Assembly (NCBI GenBank): GCA_035553855.1
Contig: DATMJO010000022.1
Location: 1 to 64,000, forward strand
Length of the DNA: 64,000 bases
Reading direction: 5' to 3'
Source: JBBDYQ01 sp035553855
GTDB lineage: Bacteria > Actinomycetota > Thermoleophilia > Solirubrobacterales > Thermoleophilaceae
The position numbers and the translations under genes were made by a program. Position 1 is the stretch's first letter. Every line of letters starts with the position of its first letter. This document shows, one piece after another, positions 33,912-41,665 of the stretch. The notes below the pieces were generated by a model that saw nothing but the letters and a program-made list of their open reading frames with translations, ran no database searches and had not been told where the DNA came from.

Positions 33912-34628
33912 TCAGAGCCCGCGCCCCTCCACCGAGAGCGCGCCGACCGGCCGGGAGTCGCCGGGCGGGCGGGCGAGCAGCCTGACCTCGCGGGCGAAGC
34001 TGCCGGCGGCGGTGAGCAGGACGGCCTGGCGCGCCGTGACCCGCAGCGTGGCCACCGAGCCTGCGGCCGAGGCGGCGGTCTCATCCGCCGCTCCGGTCTC
34101 GCGCAGGTCGAGGAGCTCCACCCGCTCGAGCGCGACGTAGGTGCGGCCGGGCGCCCCGGAGCGCCCCTCCGTCGTCACGAGCACGTCCACGCTCGCCCCC
34201 GGCTCGACGCCCGCGCCCGCGCCGGTGGCCGCGACGGGGATCTCGGCGGCGCGCTCCCCGCGCCGCAGCGCCGGCCCGCGCTCGGGCTCGGCCACGGGCG
34301 GCGCGACCGCTCCCGCGGTGAGGTAGCCGCCGCGCGGCAGGGCCGCCACGGTGCGAAGCCCTGCTGCCTCCCCCGGGTCCGCGAGCGCGTCGGGCGGGAC
34401 GAACGTGGCCGGAACCCGGCGCACCGTGAAGAGCCGATCCAGGGCTCCGGGGTCCAGATCGGTCCCGGCATGGACGTCGGCGACGGCGACGGCCACCGGG
34501 ACCGGCGCGCCCACCCGTGCCTCGATCTCGCCGGCTCGCCTCGAGACACTCGAAGCCGCCAGGCCGCCCGCTGCGACCGCGATCGCGAGCATCGCGATCG
34601 CCCGGCGGCGCCGCGGCGCGGCGCTCAA
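33912..34628 (-). CDS. CpaB/RcpC-like Flp pilus assembly protein (SAF domain)
   Basis: The 238-residue protein has an N-terminal anchor (AIAMLAIAVAAGGLAASSV). A SAF domain begins VPVAVAVADVHAGTDLDPGAL, and an RcpC-like region with PGASVDVLVTTEGR follows. CpaB/RcpC proteins sit in the envelope part of Flp pili. TTG 34628 overlaps the histidine-kinase stop (TTGA), making it the third gene of a regulator-kinase-cpaB operon 4 kb from tadABC. I infer that it serves the same pilus. Confidence 0.75.
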   Translation of the reverse strand: MSAAPRRRRAIAMLAIAVAAGGLAASSVSRRAGEIEARVGAPVPVAVAVADVHAGTDLDPGALDRLFTVRRVPATFVPPDALADPGEAAGLRTVAALPRGGYLTAGAVAPPVAEPERGPALRRGERAAEIPVAATGAGAGVEPGASVDVLVTTEGRSGAPGRTYVALERVELLDLRETGAADETAASAAGSVATLRVTARQAVLLTAAGSFAREVRLLARPPGDSRPVGALSVEGRGL

Positions 34629-35326
34629 CGGGCACGCGGGCGAATCTCGAGCGCCGGGCCACCCGGCAGGCGCCGAAGCCGCCCTCCCATCGCGCGCGCC
34701 GCCCCGGCCGCGATGCCCATGCCCAGCCCCCGGCCGCTCCCGGGCCTGACGACGAAACCCCCGGGTGGGGCGACCCGCCACGGCCCGCCGCCGTCGTCGG
34801 CCACCTCGACCCGCACCGCGCCGCCGCCGCCGGCGATCCGGACTCGCACGTCCCCCCGCCCGTGCTCCATCGAGTTGGCGAGCAGGTTGCCGAGCGCCTT
34901 GGCGGCCGGCCCGCGCGGCACCAGCACGGGCGGTCCCGTGCCGCTCGCGCCCGACCCGGCCCCGCCCGGCACCCGCGGGCACTGACCCTCGATCTCGACC
35001 CGGCGGCCGGCGTCCGGCGCGGCGAGCGCCCACGCGGCGGCGGCGTCGCGCACCGCTCGCTCGACCGGGACGGGCGCCATGGCCCCGGGCCGGCCCGCGA
35101 GGTCGTCCAGCCCTGCGCGCAGGCGGTCCACCTGCCCTTCCACCGCCGCGGCGAGCGCGGCCCCGCCCGGGCGCCGCGCGGCGGACGCCGAGGCGAGCGC
35201 GAGCGCGGCGGAGGCGCCCCGAAGCTCGTGACCCGCGCGGGCCACGCGACCGAGCACGATCCGCAGCCGGACGGCGGTTCCGATCGCGCACAGCCAGCCG
35301 GCCGCGGCCACCAGCGCAAGGCTCAT
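34625..35326 (-). CDS. Sensor histidine kinase, minimal form
   Basis: The 233-residue protein has a single N-terminal membrane helix (MSLALVAAAGWLCAIGTAV) and no separate sensor domain. The phosphorylated His is in RAGHELRGASAAL near residue 33. The ATPase part has LGNLLANSMEHG (N box), VEVADDGGGP (G1) and RGLGMGIAAGAARAMGG (G2). It overlaps the response-regulator stop by 4 nt. With so little outside the membrane it may sense the bilayer or a partner such as the CpaB-like protein encoded next. Confidence 0.82.
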   Translation of the reverse strand: MSLALVAAAGWLCAIGTAVRLRIVLGRVARAGHELRGASAALALASASAARRPGGAALAAAVEGQVDRLRAGLDDLAGRPGAMAPVPVERAVRDAAAAWALAAPDAGRRVEIEGQCPRVPGGAGSGASGTGPPVLVPRGPAAKALGNLLANSMEHGRGDVRVRIAGGGGAVRVEVADDGGGPWRVAPPGGFVVRPGSGRGLGMGIAAGAARAMGGRLRRLPGGPALEIRPRAR

Positions 35327-36030
35327 GCTTCCACCAGCCGGTAGCCCACTCCCCGCACGGCGTGCACGTAGTGGCCACCGTCGCGGGCGAGCTTTCGCCG
35401 CAGGCGGCAGGCATGGGCATCGACCGTGCGGGTTCGCCCGGGCGCCAGGTAGCCCCAGACGTCACGCAGGAGCTCGGGCTTCGGGCAGACGCGGACCGGA
35501 TCGACGGCGAGTGCCTGGAGCAGCGCGAACTCCTTGGCCGAGAGGTGGACCGGCTCGCCATCGAGATCGACCCGGCGCGTCACGGGGTCGATCACGAGCG
35601 CCCCGACCCGCATGGCCGCGGCGCGTCGCACGCCGCGTGAGCGCCGCAGCACCGCCCGGACCCGGGCGAGCAGCTCCGGGTAGCTGAAGGGCTTCGCCAC
35701 GTAGTCGTCGGCTCCGCGCGCCAGGCCGCGGATCCGATCGAGCTCGCCGGCGCGCCCGCTCAGCACGAGCACCGGCGTGTCGGGCGCGAAGCGCGCCCCC
35801 ACCGGGTCGGCGCTCCGGATGCGGTCGAGCAGCCTCAGCCCGTCGCCGTCGGCCAGCCTGAGGTCGAGAAGGACGAGGTCCGGGCGCCTCACCTCCATCG
35901 CCCTCACGGCCTCGTCCTCGCCCGATGCGACCGCCACGCGGAAGCCGTCGGCACGCAGGTTGTCGGCGAGGAAGGAGGCCGTGGCCTCGTCGTCCTCGAC
36001 CACCAGCAGGGAATCGTCTCGCTCGTCCAT
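35323..36030 (-). CDS. OmpR/PhoB-family response regulator
   Basis: The 235-residue protein has a receiver domain (LLVVEDDEATASFLADN; phospho-Asp in LVLLDLRLADGDG; Lys in YVAKPFSYPEL). A winged-helix output domain follows (VHLSAKEFALLQALA, GRTRTVDAHACRLRRKL, VHAVRGVGYRLVE). It is the first gene of the regulator-kinase-cpaB operon, so its likely targets include that operon and pilus genes. ATG 36030; the 140 bp upstream are shared with a divergent gene. Confidence 0.92.
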   Translation of the reverse strand: MDERDDSLLVVEDDEATASFLADNLRADGFRVAVASGEDEAVRAMEVRRPDLVLLDLRLADGDGLRLLDRIRSADPVGARFAPDTPVLVLSGRAGELDRIRGLARGADDYVAKPFSYPELLARVRAVLRRSRGVRRAAAMRVGALVIDPVTRRVDLDGEPVHLSAKEFALLQALAVDPVRVCPKPELLRDVWGYLAPGRTRTVDAHACRLRRKLARDGGHYVHAVRGVGYRLVEA

Positions 36031-36170
36031 GCACGTGGAAGGGCGCCCGGCGCGGATCTCGCCCCCCTCCCCCTGCAATCGCCGTTGCACCGCTGGTGGG
36101 CGGAAGGAATCCCACCTAGTCTCTCGACGCCCGGGGCCTGAGGCCGAAACGGCCCGGCCCCTCTCCACCC

Positions 36171-36632
36171 ATGGACACCAAGCGCCGCGGAAACTACGAG
36201 TCTGGATCGGACTACGTCCTCGAGTACGGGGAGCTCCGGTTCACCTTCAACGAGCGCGACTTCACCGAGCGGGTGGAGCAGGCCGCGGCCAAGCTCGGCT
36301 TCGTCCGCGGCCCGCTCGACGACGACGAGCGCGAGGACCTCGTCAACCTGGCCGTGAACGGCGAGGTGGGCGAGCCGCACTCCGACCTCGGCCTGCACGT
36401 CAACGCGCGCTGGCGCCAGTTGTCGGGCCCCGCCGAGCGCTCGCTCGTCCACTGGCTGCGGCGGCTGGTGTTCCGCGGCGCGTGGCTCGACCAGCGGGTC
36501 AAGGAGGGCGAGCTCGAGATCGTCTTCGACGACCGCAACCACAGCTTCGGCTACGCCCAGCCCGATCGGAACTGGGAGCTGATCGAGCTCTCGCCCGAGC
36601 CGTCCTGGGCCGACGCCGCCTACATCCGCTGA
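36171..36632 (+). CDS. Conserved-looking cytosolic protein, function unknown
   Basis: I do not recognise this 153-residue protein. It is acidic and rich in aromatic residues, with no signal or membrane segment; notable stretches are DYVLEYGELRFTFNERDF, NGEVGEPHSDLGLHVNARW and FDDRNHSFGYAQPDRNWELI. Composition and codon use match the neighbours, which supports a real gene. It is divergent from the response regulator and convergent with the Rho-like gene. Confidence 0.7.
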   Translation: MDTKRRGNYESGSDYVLEYGELRFTFNERDFTERVEQAAAKLGFVRGPLDDDEREDLVNLAVNGEVGEPHSDLGLHVNARWRQLSGPAERSLVHWLRRLVFRGAWLDQRVKEGELEIVFDDRNHSFGYAQPDRNWELIELSPEPSWADAAYIR

Positions 36633-36655
36633 CGCCCCTCCCCCTCCCCGTCAGA

Positions 36656-36699
36656 TTGCGGAGCCTTCTACCGGCCAGGGCCGGTAAAAAGCTCCGCAA
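36656..36699. terminator. Two-way terminator hairpin between convergent genes
   Basis: TTGCGGAGC (36656-36664) pairs with GCTCCGCAA (36691-36699). Inside, ACCGGCC (36670-36676) pairs with GGCCGGT (36679-36685). The long symmetrical hairpin lies between the stop codons of the unknown gene and the Rho-like gene. It lacks a clear T-run. Confidence 0.65.
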
Positions 36700-36714
36700 G
36701 TTGGGACTGGGCGG

Positions 36715-37983
36715 CTAGGAGAGCAGCTCGGCGCGCATCGTCTCCGAGCCGTCGGCGACGACGCCGCCCGGCTCGAGCGCCACGCGCGTGGTGGCCACGC
36801 GCAGCAGGTCCGGCGACGCGGTGACGGCCGCGACCGTGACAGAGCCCGCGCCCTCCAGGTTCCGCGCGGCCGCGAACGCCCGCCGCGCCGCGCCGGCGGG
36901 CAGGCTGTCCATCCCGTCGATCAGGACGCAGGCGTCCCTGCCGCGCTCGGCGACGCGCTTCGCGCGCTCGATCGCCATGGCGGCCGCCTGGGCGAGGTCG
37001 TCGGGCGACTGGTCGAAGCCCGCGCCGGCGACGGCCGGGCCGCCCGAGCGCCACTCGGCGAGCTCCTCGGGGCGGACACCGGCGAGCACGACGGTGACCT
37101 CCACGTCGGCGCCGCCGAGCGACGCCGCCAGCTCGCGCAGGAGCGTGGTCGCGCCCGCGCCGGGAGGGCCGCTCACCGCGACGCGGGAGCCCTTGCCGAT
37201 CGGCGTCTTCGCCATCCGGTCGGGCGCCGGCAGGCGCTCGGACGGGAAGGCGGGCGTGAGGTCGTCGAAAAGCGGCCGCTCCTCCGGCGGCTCCGCCGGA
37301 GCGCCGTTCACGGTCTCCACGCGCACGAGCGACGGGTAGCGCTCCGAGCGGCGCGGGCTGCGCACCAGCCCGGTCAGCTCGTCGCCCGCGCGCAGCTCGC
37401 AGCGGCGGATCTGCGCGGGCGAGACGTAGACGTCCTCCTTCGAATGGGCAAAGGCGTCGGCGCGCATGAAGCCGCTTCCGTTCGGCAGCACGTCGAGGAT
37501 GCCCTCGCGCGTCTCCTCGGACTCCTCGTCGCGGGAATCGTCGCGATCGCCGCGTCCGCGGTCGCGATCCTCACCGCGACCGCGCTCGCGATCCTCACCG
37601 CGACCGCGCTCGCGATCCTCGTCGCGGTCGCGGTCGCGCCCACGGCCCCGGCCGCCGCGCCCTCTGCCACCGCGGCCGCGCGCGCCGGACTCGCGGCCCT
37701 CGCCGCGGCCGCGGCCGCGGTCGCGCCGGCCCTCGCCGTCGCCCTCGTCCTTGTCGGACTCGCCGTCCATCTCGTTCGCGGTCTCGTAGCCGGCGGGCTC
37801 CTCCCCGGCCGAGCCGAGCCCGGCGACGGGCGTTTCCGGCTCGCCGCCCTGGCCCTGGGCGATCGCGTCGATCAGGGCCTCGCGGCGCATGCCGCGGAAG
37901 CCCTCGATGCCCAGCTCGGTGGCAAGGGCGTGGAGGTCTGCAAGGGGGCTCTGCTCGAGCTCGTGGCGTGCAAGGACGGACAC
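36715..37983 (-). CDS. Rho-like protein with degenerate, truncated ATPase domain
   Basis: The 422-residue protein has the Rho N-terminal helix domain (LADLHALATELGIEGFRGM) and an RG/ED-rich insert typical of Actinobacteria. The RNA-binding domain follows (GILDVLPNGSGFMR, DVYVSPAQIRRCELRAGDE, PSLVRVETVNG). The ATPase core begins normally (RPLFDDLTPAFPSERL, PIGKGSRVAVS), but the P-loop is PPGAGATTL where Rho has PPKAGKTTL, so both lysines are lost (Ala278 replaces the catalytic one). The DERPEE catalytic Glu region reads AGVRPEE. The Q-loop, R-loop and arginine finger parts are missing: the protein jumps from AARNLEGAGSVTV to a short end. RNA binding may remain; helicase activity is unlikely. 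A normal Rho may exist elsewhere. Confidence 0.82.
   Translation of the reverse strand: MSVLARHELEQSPLADLHALATELGIEGFRGMRREALIDAIAQGQGGEPETPVAGLGSAGEEPAGYETANEMDGESDKDEGDGEGRRDRGRGRGEGRESGARGRGGRGRGGRGRGRDRDRDEDRERGRGEDRERGRGEDRDRGRGDRDDSRDEESEETREGILDVLPNGSGFMRADAFAHSKEDVYVSPAQIRRCELRAGDELTGLVRSPRRSERYPSLVRVETVNGAPAEPPEERPLFDDLTPAFPSERLPAPDRMAKTPIGKGSRVAVSGPPGAGATTLLRELAASLGGADVEVTVVLAGVRPEELAEWRSGGPAVAGAGFDQSPDDLAQAAAMAIERAKRVAERGRDACVLIDGMDSLPAGAARRAFAAARNLEGAGSVTVAAVTASPDLLRVATTRVALEPGGVVADGSETMRAELLS
37564..37635. repeat. Three 24-bp tandem repeats encoding Arg/Gly/Glu/Asp units in the Rho-like gene
   Basis: Two identical 24-bp copies (37564-37587 and 37588-37611) and a diverged third (37612-37635) encode RERGRGED-type octapeptides in the disordered insert of the Rho-like protein. 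This is coding low complexity. Confidence 0.85.
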
Positions 37984-38048
37984 GGGGCTGTCTCTCCTGT
38001 GGGTCGCTTGTCGGAAGGCGCCTGGGTCGGCGCGAGGCGGGCGGAACC

Positions 38049-38744
38049 CTACCGGGCGCCCGCCGGCTCCCCGCTCACGAGGCCCTGCAGCCAATCGGCG
38101 AACTCGGGCCGCGAGCGCCAGTCCGCGGTGAAGCGCTCGATGCCCGCGGTGGTGAGCGGATGGTCGAGCATCGCGCGCAGCACCTTCGAGGGCGCTGTCG
38201 CCACGGGGCAGCCGAGCCGGGCGGCGAGGACGACATGGCCGGGATGCCGCAGCGACGCCGCGAGCACCTGCGCCTGGGTGCCGCCCGGCGCGAGCGCCTC
38301 GACGATCTCCCGCACCACCGCGCCGGAGTCGACCGAGATGTCGTCGAGGCGGCCCATGAAGCACGAGACGTACGTCGCGCCCGCCTCGGCGGCGAGCAGC
38401 GCCTGGTTCGCGGAGAAGACGAGCGTCACGTTCACGCGGATGCCGTCGTCCGCGAACGCGCGCGTGGCCTCGAGGCCCGCGGCACAGAACGGGACCTTCA
38501 CCACGACGTGCTCGTGGAGGCGCGCGAGCGCCCTGCCCTCCGCGATCATCCCGGCCGCGTCGTCCGCGACGACCTCGGCGGAGACCGGGCCGTCCACCAG
38601 GTCGCAGATGCGCTGGATGATCTCGCCCGGGTCGCCGTCCTCCTTCGCGAGCAGCGACGGATTGGTGGTCGCTCCCGCGAGGACGCCCCAGGCGGCGATC
38701 TCCTCGACCTCCGCGACGGATCCCGTGTCGATGAAAAGCCTCAT
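38049..38744 (-). CDS. Transaldolase / fructose-6-phosphate aldolase family protein
   Basis: The 231-residue protein is the short TalC/Fsa-type class I aldolase. It starts MRLFIDTGSVAEVEEIAAWG, followed by GATTNPSLLAKE. The Schiff-base Lys is in VVVKVPFCAAGLEATRAF, and it continues with VNVTLVFSANQALLAAEAGA and SCFMGRLDD. Such enzymes act as transaldolases in the pentose phosphate pathway or cleave fructose 6-phosphate. It overlaps the 2-phosphoglycerate kinase gene by 4 nt and precedes the Rho-like gene by 65 bp. Confidence 0.9.
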   Translation of the reverse strand: MRLFIDTGSVAEVEEIAAWGVLAGATTNPSLLAKEDGDPGEIIQRICDLVDGPVSAEVVADDAAGMIAEGRALARLHEHVVVKVPFCAAGLEATRAFADDGIRVNVTLVFSANQALLAAEAGATYVSCFMGRLDDISVDSGAVVREIVEALAPGGTQAQVLAASLRHPGHVVLAARLGCPVATAPSKVLRAMLDHPLTTAGIERFTADWRSRPEFADWLQGLVSGEPAGAR

Positions 38745-39640
38745 GCGGTCTCTCCTCCTTGTGACGCGCGACCGGCGGCCTTCAGCACGAGCCCCATCAC
38801 GTCGGACAGCGCGGCGTCGAGATGTTCGTTGTCTATGACCGCTACCCCCGCCTCGGCTCCCTTACCCGACAGGTATGACTGGAGTTTGCGGATCTGCTCG
38901 AAGCGGCCGAGGTAGCGCTCGGCGGGCCGCAGCGGCCCGCGCATCGAGAAGTGGCCGCGGTGGAGTTCCTCGTCCTCGACGGTCAGCACCGCCTCGATCA
39001 GCACGATCCGGTTCCGCAGCTCGGGCTCGATCATCCCGGGGATCAGGTGCACGCCCTCGACGATCATCGGGGTTCTCTCCCTGGCCGCCCGCTGGACGAT
39101 CGCCTGGACCCCGGTGCCGACGCTGCGCGCCTGCGACAGGAAACCCACGAGGTCGGTGTCCCCGCCGGGACCCTGGTCCACCGCCTTGCCCGCGTCGTAC
39201 GCCGAGTAATGGACGGCGGGCATGAACTCATGCGAGAAGAATGCCCTGAGCACCTGTCGGATCACGTCCGTCGCGATCATGCGGTTGATCCCCATGCGCG
39301 AGGCGAGCATCGTCGCGAGCGTGGACTTCCCGACCCCCGTCGTGCCGCCGAGCATCACGATCAGCGGGCGGTCGAGGCGCTCGAGCGCGCGCCAGTCGCT
39401 GAAGCGCCCGCGGGCGTCGTCGCCGTCGGCCTCGCCGAGCACCTCCTCGACGATGTCGTAGAGCTCCTCGCGGTCGATCTGGGGCAGCCCCCGTGCCTCG
39501 AGCCGCGCCTCGATCGTGCGCGCCAGCTCGAACGCGTGCGGGGGCGTCACGCCGGTCGCCGTGAGCGACTGCGCCATGACCCCCTTCGAGTACGGGAGCC
39601 CGTGCTCCTGCTCCATCACGATGACCTCGGCAGGCGTCAT
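38741..39640 (-). CDS. 2-phosphoglycerate kinase
   Basis: This enzyme phosphorylates 2-phosphoglycerate to 2,3-bisphosphoglycerate, the first step to cyclic 2,3-diphosphoglycerate in methanogens. The 299-residue protein has an ATP-cone-like N-terminal region (EQEHGLPYSKGVMAQSL, ELARTIEARL). The kinase domain has Walker A MLGGTTGVGKSTLATMLA, DVIRQVLRAF, and EGVHLIPGMIEPEL. Its length is close to the Methanothermus fervidus enzyme. It overlaps the cyclic diphosphoglycerate synthetase gene by 4 nt, and the pairing of the two steps strengthens both calls. Confidence 0.88.
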   Translation of the reverse strand: MTPAEVIVMEQEHGLPYSKGVMAQSLTATGVTPPHAFELARTIEARLEARGLPQIDREELYDIVEEVLGEADGDDARGRFSDWRALERLDRPLIVMLGGTTGVGKSTLATMLASRMGINRMIATDVIRQVLRAFFSHEFMPAVHYSAYDAGKAVDQGPGGDTDLVGFLSQARSVGTGVQAIVQRAARERTPMIVEGVHLIPGMIEPELRNRIVLIEAVLTVEDEELHRGHFSMRGPLRPAERYLGRFEQIRKLQSYLSGKGAEAGVAVIDNEHLDAALSDVMGLVLKAAGRASQGGETA

Positions 39641-40851
39641 GCCTCGTACAGCTTGACGAGCATCGCGTCGAGATCGCAACCGACCCCGACCGGGCGGTTC
39701 CGGACGAACACGACCCGCGCGCCCTCGCGCCGGGCGCGGGCGGCGACGGTGTCGATGCCCGCGGCCTTGATCTCGGTGAGCCACACGTCGCAGCGCTCCG
39801 TAACCGCGCGGTCGATGTCGCCCGCCAGCTCCGCGCGCCGGGCGAGCGCGCTCGAGGCGACGACCGGGTCCGCGCCCTCGCACGCCGGGGCGCCCGTCGT
39901 GAAGAGCGCCACGCGGGCATCCGCGGGCACCGTCTCGGCGGGCTCGGGGCGAAGGGTGAACCGCGCCACCTCCCCCTTCGCGGCCTCTGCCAGTCCCGGG
40001 ATCTCGTCGCGCGCCAGCACGAGGTCGGCGCGGAGCAGCCGGTAGGGGCCGAGCGCCCCGAGCGCGGCCTCCGGGTCGCCCGCGATGCAGACCGTGCGGT
40101 CGGCCTCCACCGGTGGGATGCAGCCGCCCGACCCCTCGAGGATGATCGCGCCCGTGTCGAGCCCGGCGGCGAGCCGCGCCCCCTCGACCACGTTCGACTC
40201 CCGCGGCTCGCCTGCGAGCCCGCCGCCCACGCGGCGGCACCCCACCGCCGGGACCCCGGCGAGCGCGGCGTCCTCGAGGTAGTCCGAGGCGGCGTGGCGG
40301 CCGTCGTCCGCGATGGCCAGCAGGTCGGACAGCGCGGTCTCGGGACCGGCCAGCACGGGCTCGGCGGGCCCGCCGCGGCCCATCGAGACGATCACCGGCC
40401 GCGCCCCGCGCTCGCGCAGGAGGGCCGCCCAGTGCCCGGCGACCGCCGTCTTGCCCGTCCGCTTGCCTGTCGCGATCACGGCGAGCTTGCGCGCCGTGGT
40501 GTCTAGCGGCGCGTAGCGGGGCGGTTCGAGCCGCATGCCGGGCGCCTCATACGCCAGCCCGAGATGGAGGGCGAGCGAGGCGATGCGCAGCTTCGCCGCG
40601 GCCGGGTGCAGCGGCTCGTCGGCCAGGTCCACGACCGCGTCGGCGTCCGCCGCCAGGCCCGGCAGGAGCTCCCATGGATCGCCCACGGCGAGCGGGCGGC
40701 CGTAGTGCGGGACGGGATCCTCGAGCACGCCGGCCCGCACCTTCTCCTCGCCTCCGAGGAACACGACCGCGACCGGGTCGAGCGAGTCGAGCGCGTCCCG
40801 GACGGCCGCCGGATGGTGCTCGCCGTCGATCAGGGCGATCGCGCGCGTCAC
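39637..40851 (-). CDS. cpgS: Cyclic 2,3-diphosphoglycerate synthetase
   Basis: CpgS closes 2,3-bisphosphoglycerate into cyclic 2,3-diphosphoglycerate with ATP. In methanogenic archaea that metabolite stabilises proteins and stores phosphate. The 404-residue protein has the family N-terminus AIALIDGEHHPAAVRDAL and the nucleotide loop VIATGKRTGKTAVAGHW. It also has SMGRGGPAEP and ILEGSGGCIPPVEADRTV. The GTG start is 16 bp after the metallophosphoesterase stop. Followed directly by 2-phosphoglycerate kinase, it gives a complete two-enzyme route in a bacterium. Confidence 0.88.
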   Translation of the reverse strand: MTRAIALIDGEHHPAAVRDALDSLDPVAVVFLGGEEKVRAGVLEDPVPHYGRPLAVGDPWELLPGLAADADAVVDLADEPLHPAAAKLRIASLALHLGLAYEAPGMRLEPPRYAPLDTTARKLAVIATGKRTGKTAVAGHWAALLRERGARPVIVSMGRGGPAEPVLAGPETALSDLLAIADDGRHAASDYLEDAALAGVPAVGCRRVGGGLAGEPRESNVVEGARLAAGLDTGAIILEGSGGCIPPVEADRTVCIAGDPEAALGALGPYRLLRADLVLARDEIPGLAEAAKGEVARFTLRPEPAETVPADARVALFTTGAPACEGADPVVASSALARRAELAGDIDRAVTERCDVWLTEIKAAGIDTVAARARREGARVVFVRNRPVGVGCDLDAMLVKLYEA

Positions 40852-40867
40852 GACCCGGGCCTGGCCC

Positions 40868-41665
40868 CTAGCGGGCCGTCTGGCGCGGCCCCGCCTCGCC
40901 GAGGATCGACTGGTCCTTCTCGTACTCGTACGTGCGCGGGTCGAACGAGATGATCGCGTCCTGCTCGTGGAACGGGTACTTGCGCCAGACGGTGACCCGC
41001 TCGGGCGACGCGTCGATCACGTTGTAACAGGGCTTCGTGTTGCCGCGCAGGCGCGTCGTGGAGACCGTCCCGGCGTTGACCACGAACAGGTTCTCGAGCC
41101 GCCACGCGTACGGCACGTGCTTGTGGCCGGAGAGGACGAGGTGAGTCCCGGCGCGCTGGAGGCACTCGAGCGTGTCGCCCGCGTCGTGGACGACGTTGCG
41201 CTCGCGTCCCGTGCCCGGGATCGGCAGCAGGTGGTGGTGGAGCACGAACACGCGCAGGAAGGCGGCGGGGTCGAAGCTCTTCTCGATCCACGGGTAGCGC
41301 CCGCGGCCGATCGTGCCGTGGTTCACGTCGGGCTCGCTCGAGTCGACCGCCACGAACGAAAGGCCGCCCTCGTTCATCACCTGGCCGCGGTCGCCGAACA
41401 GCTCCTCGAAGTGGACGTAGCCGACGTTGCGCGCGTCGTGGTTCCCCGGGATCACGATCATCCGCTCGCAGTCGACGCGGTCGAGATAGTCGCGGGCGGT
41501 CTCGAACTCCTGGCGGAAGCCGTCGGCGGTCAGGTCGCCCGAGACGACCACGACGTCCGGTTTCAGCTCGTTCACCTCGGCGATGGCGCGCTCGAGCAGC
41601 GTGGGGACGAAGTGCGGCGATCCGCAGTGGAGGTCGGAGATCTGGGCGATCGTGACTCGGCTCAT
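40868..41665 (-). CDS. Calcineurin-like metallophosphoesterase
   Basis: The 265-residue protein has all five metallophosphoesterase motifs: ISDLHCGSPHF, VVSGDLTADGF, IPGNHDARN, VLHHHLLP and LSGHKHVPY. It is cytosolic and resembles class III cyclic-nucleotide phosphodiesterases. It overlaps folP by 4 nt and lies just upstream of cpgS, so a cyclic phosphodiester, possibly cyclic 2,3-diphosphoglycerate itself, is a plausible substrate; that is inference from position. The stop codon is 16 bp before cpgS. Confidence 0.88.
   Translation of the reverse strand: MSRVTIAQISDLHCGSPHFVPTLLERAIAEVNELKPDVVVVSGDLTADGFRQEFETARDYLDRVDCERMIVIPGNHDARNVGYVHFEELFGDRGQVMNEGGLSFVAVDSSEPDVNHGTIGRGRYPWIEKSFDPAAFLRVFVLHHHLLPIPGTGRERNVVHDAGDTLECLQRAGTHLVLSGHKHVPYAWRLENLFVVNAGTVSTTRLRGNTKPCYNVIDASPERVTVWRKYPFHEQDAIISFDPRTYEYEKDQSILGEAGPRQTAR

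Noticed and set aside
37564..37635. Short tandem repeats as a possible CRISPR array
   Set aside because: The units are contiguous without spacers and encode in-frame Arg/Gly/Glu/Asp octapeptides of the Rho-like protein.
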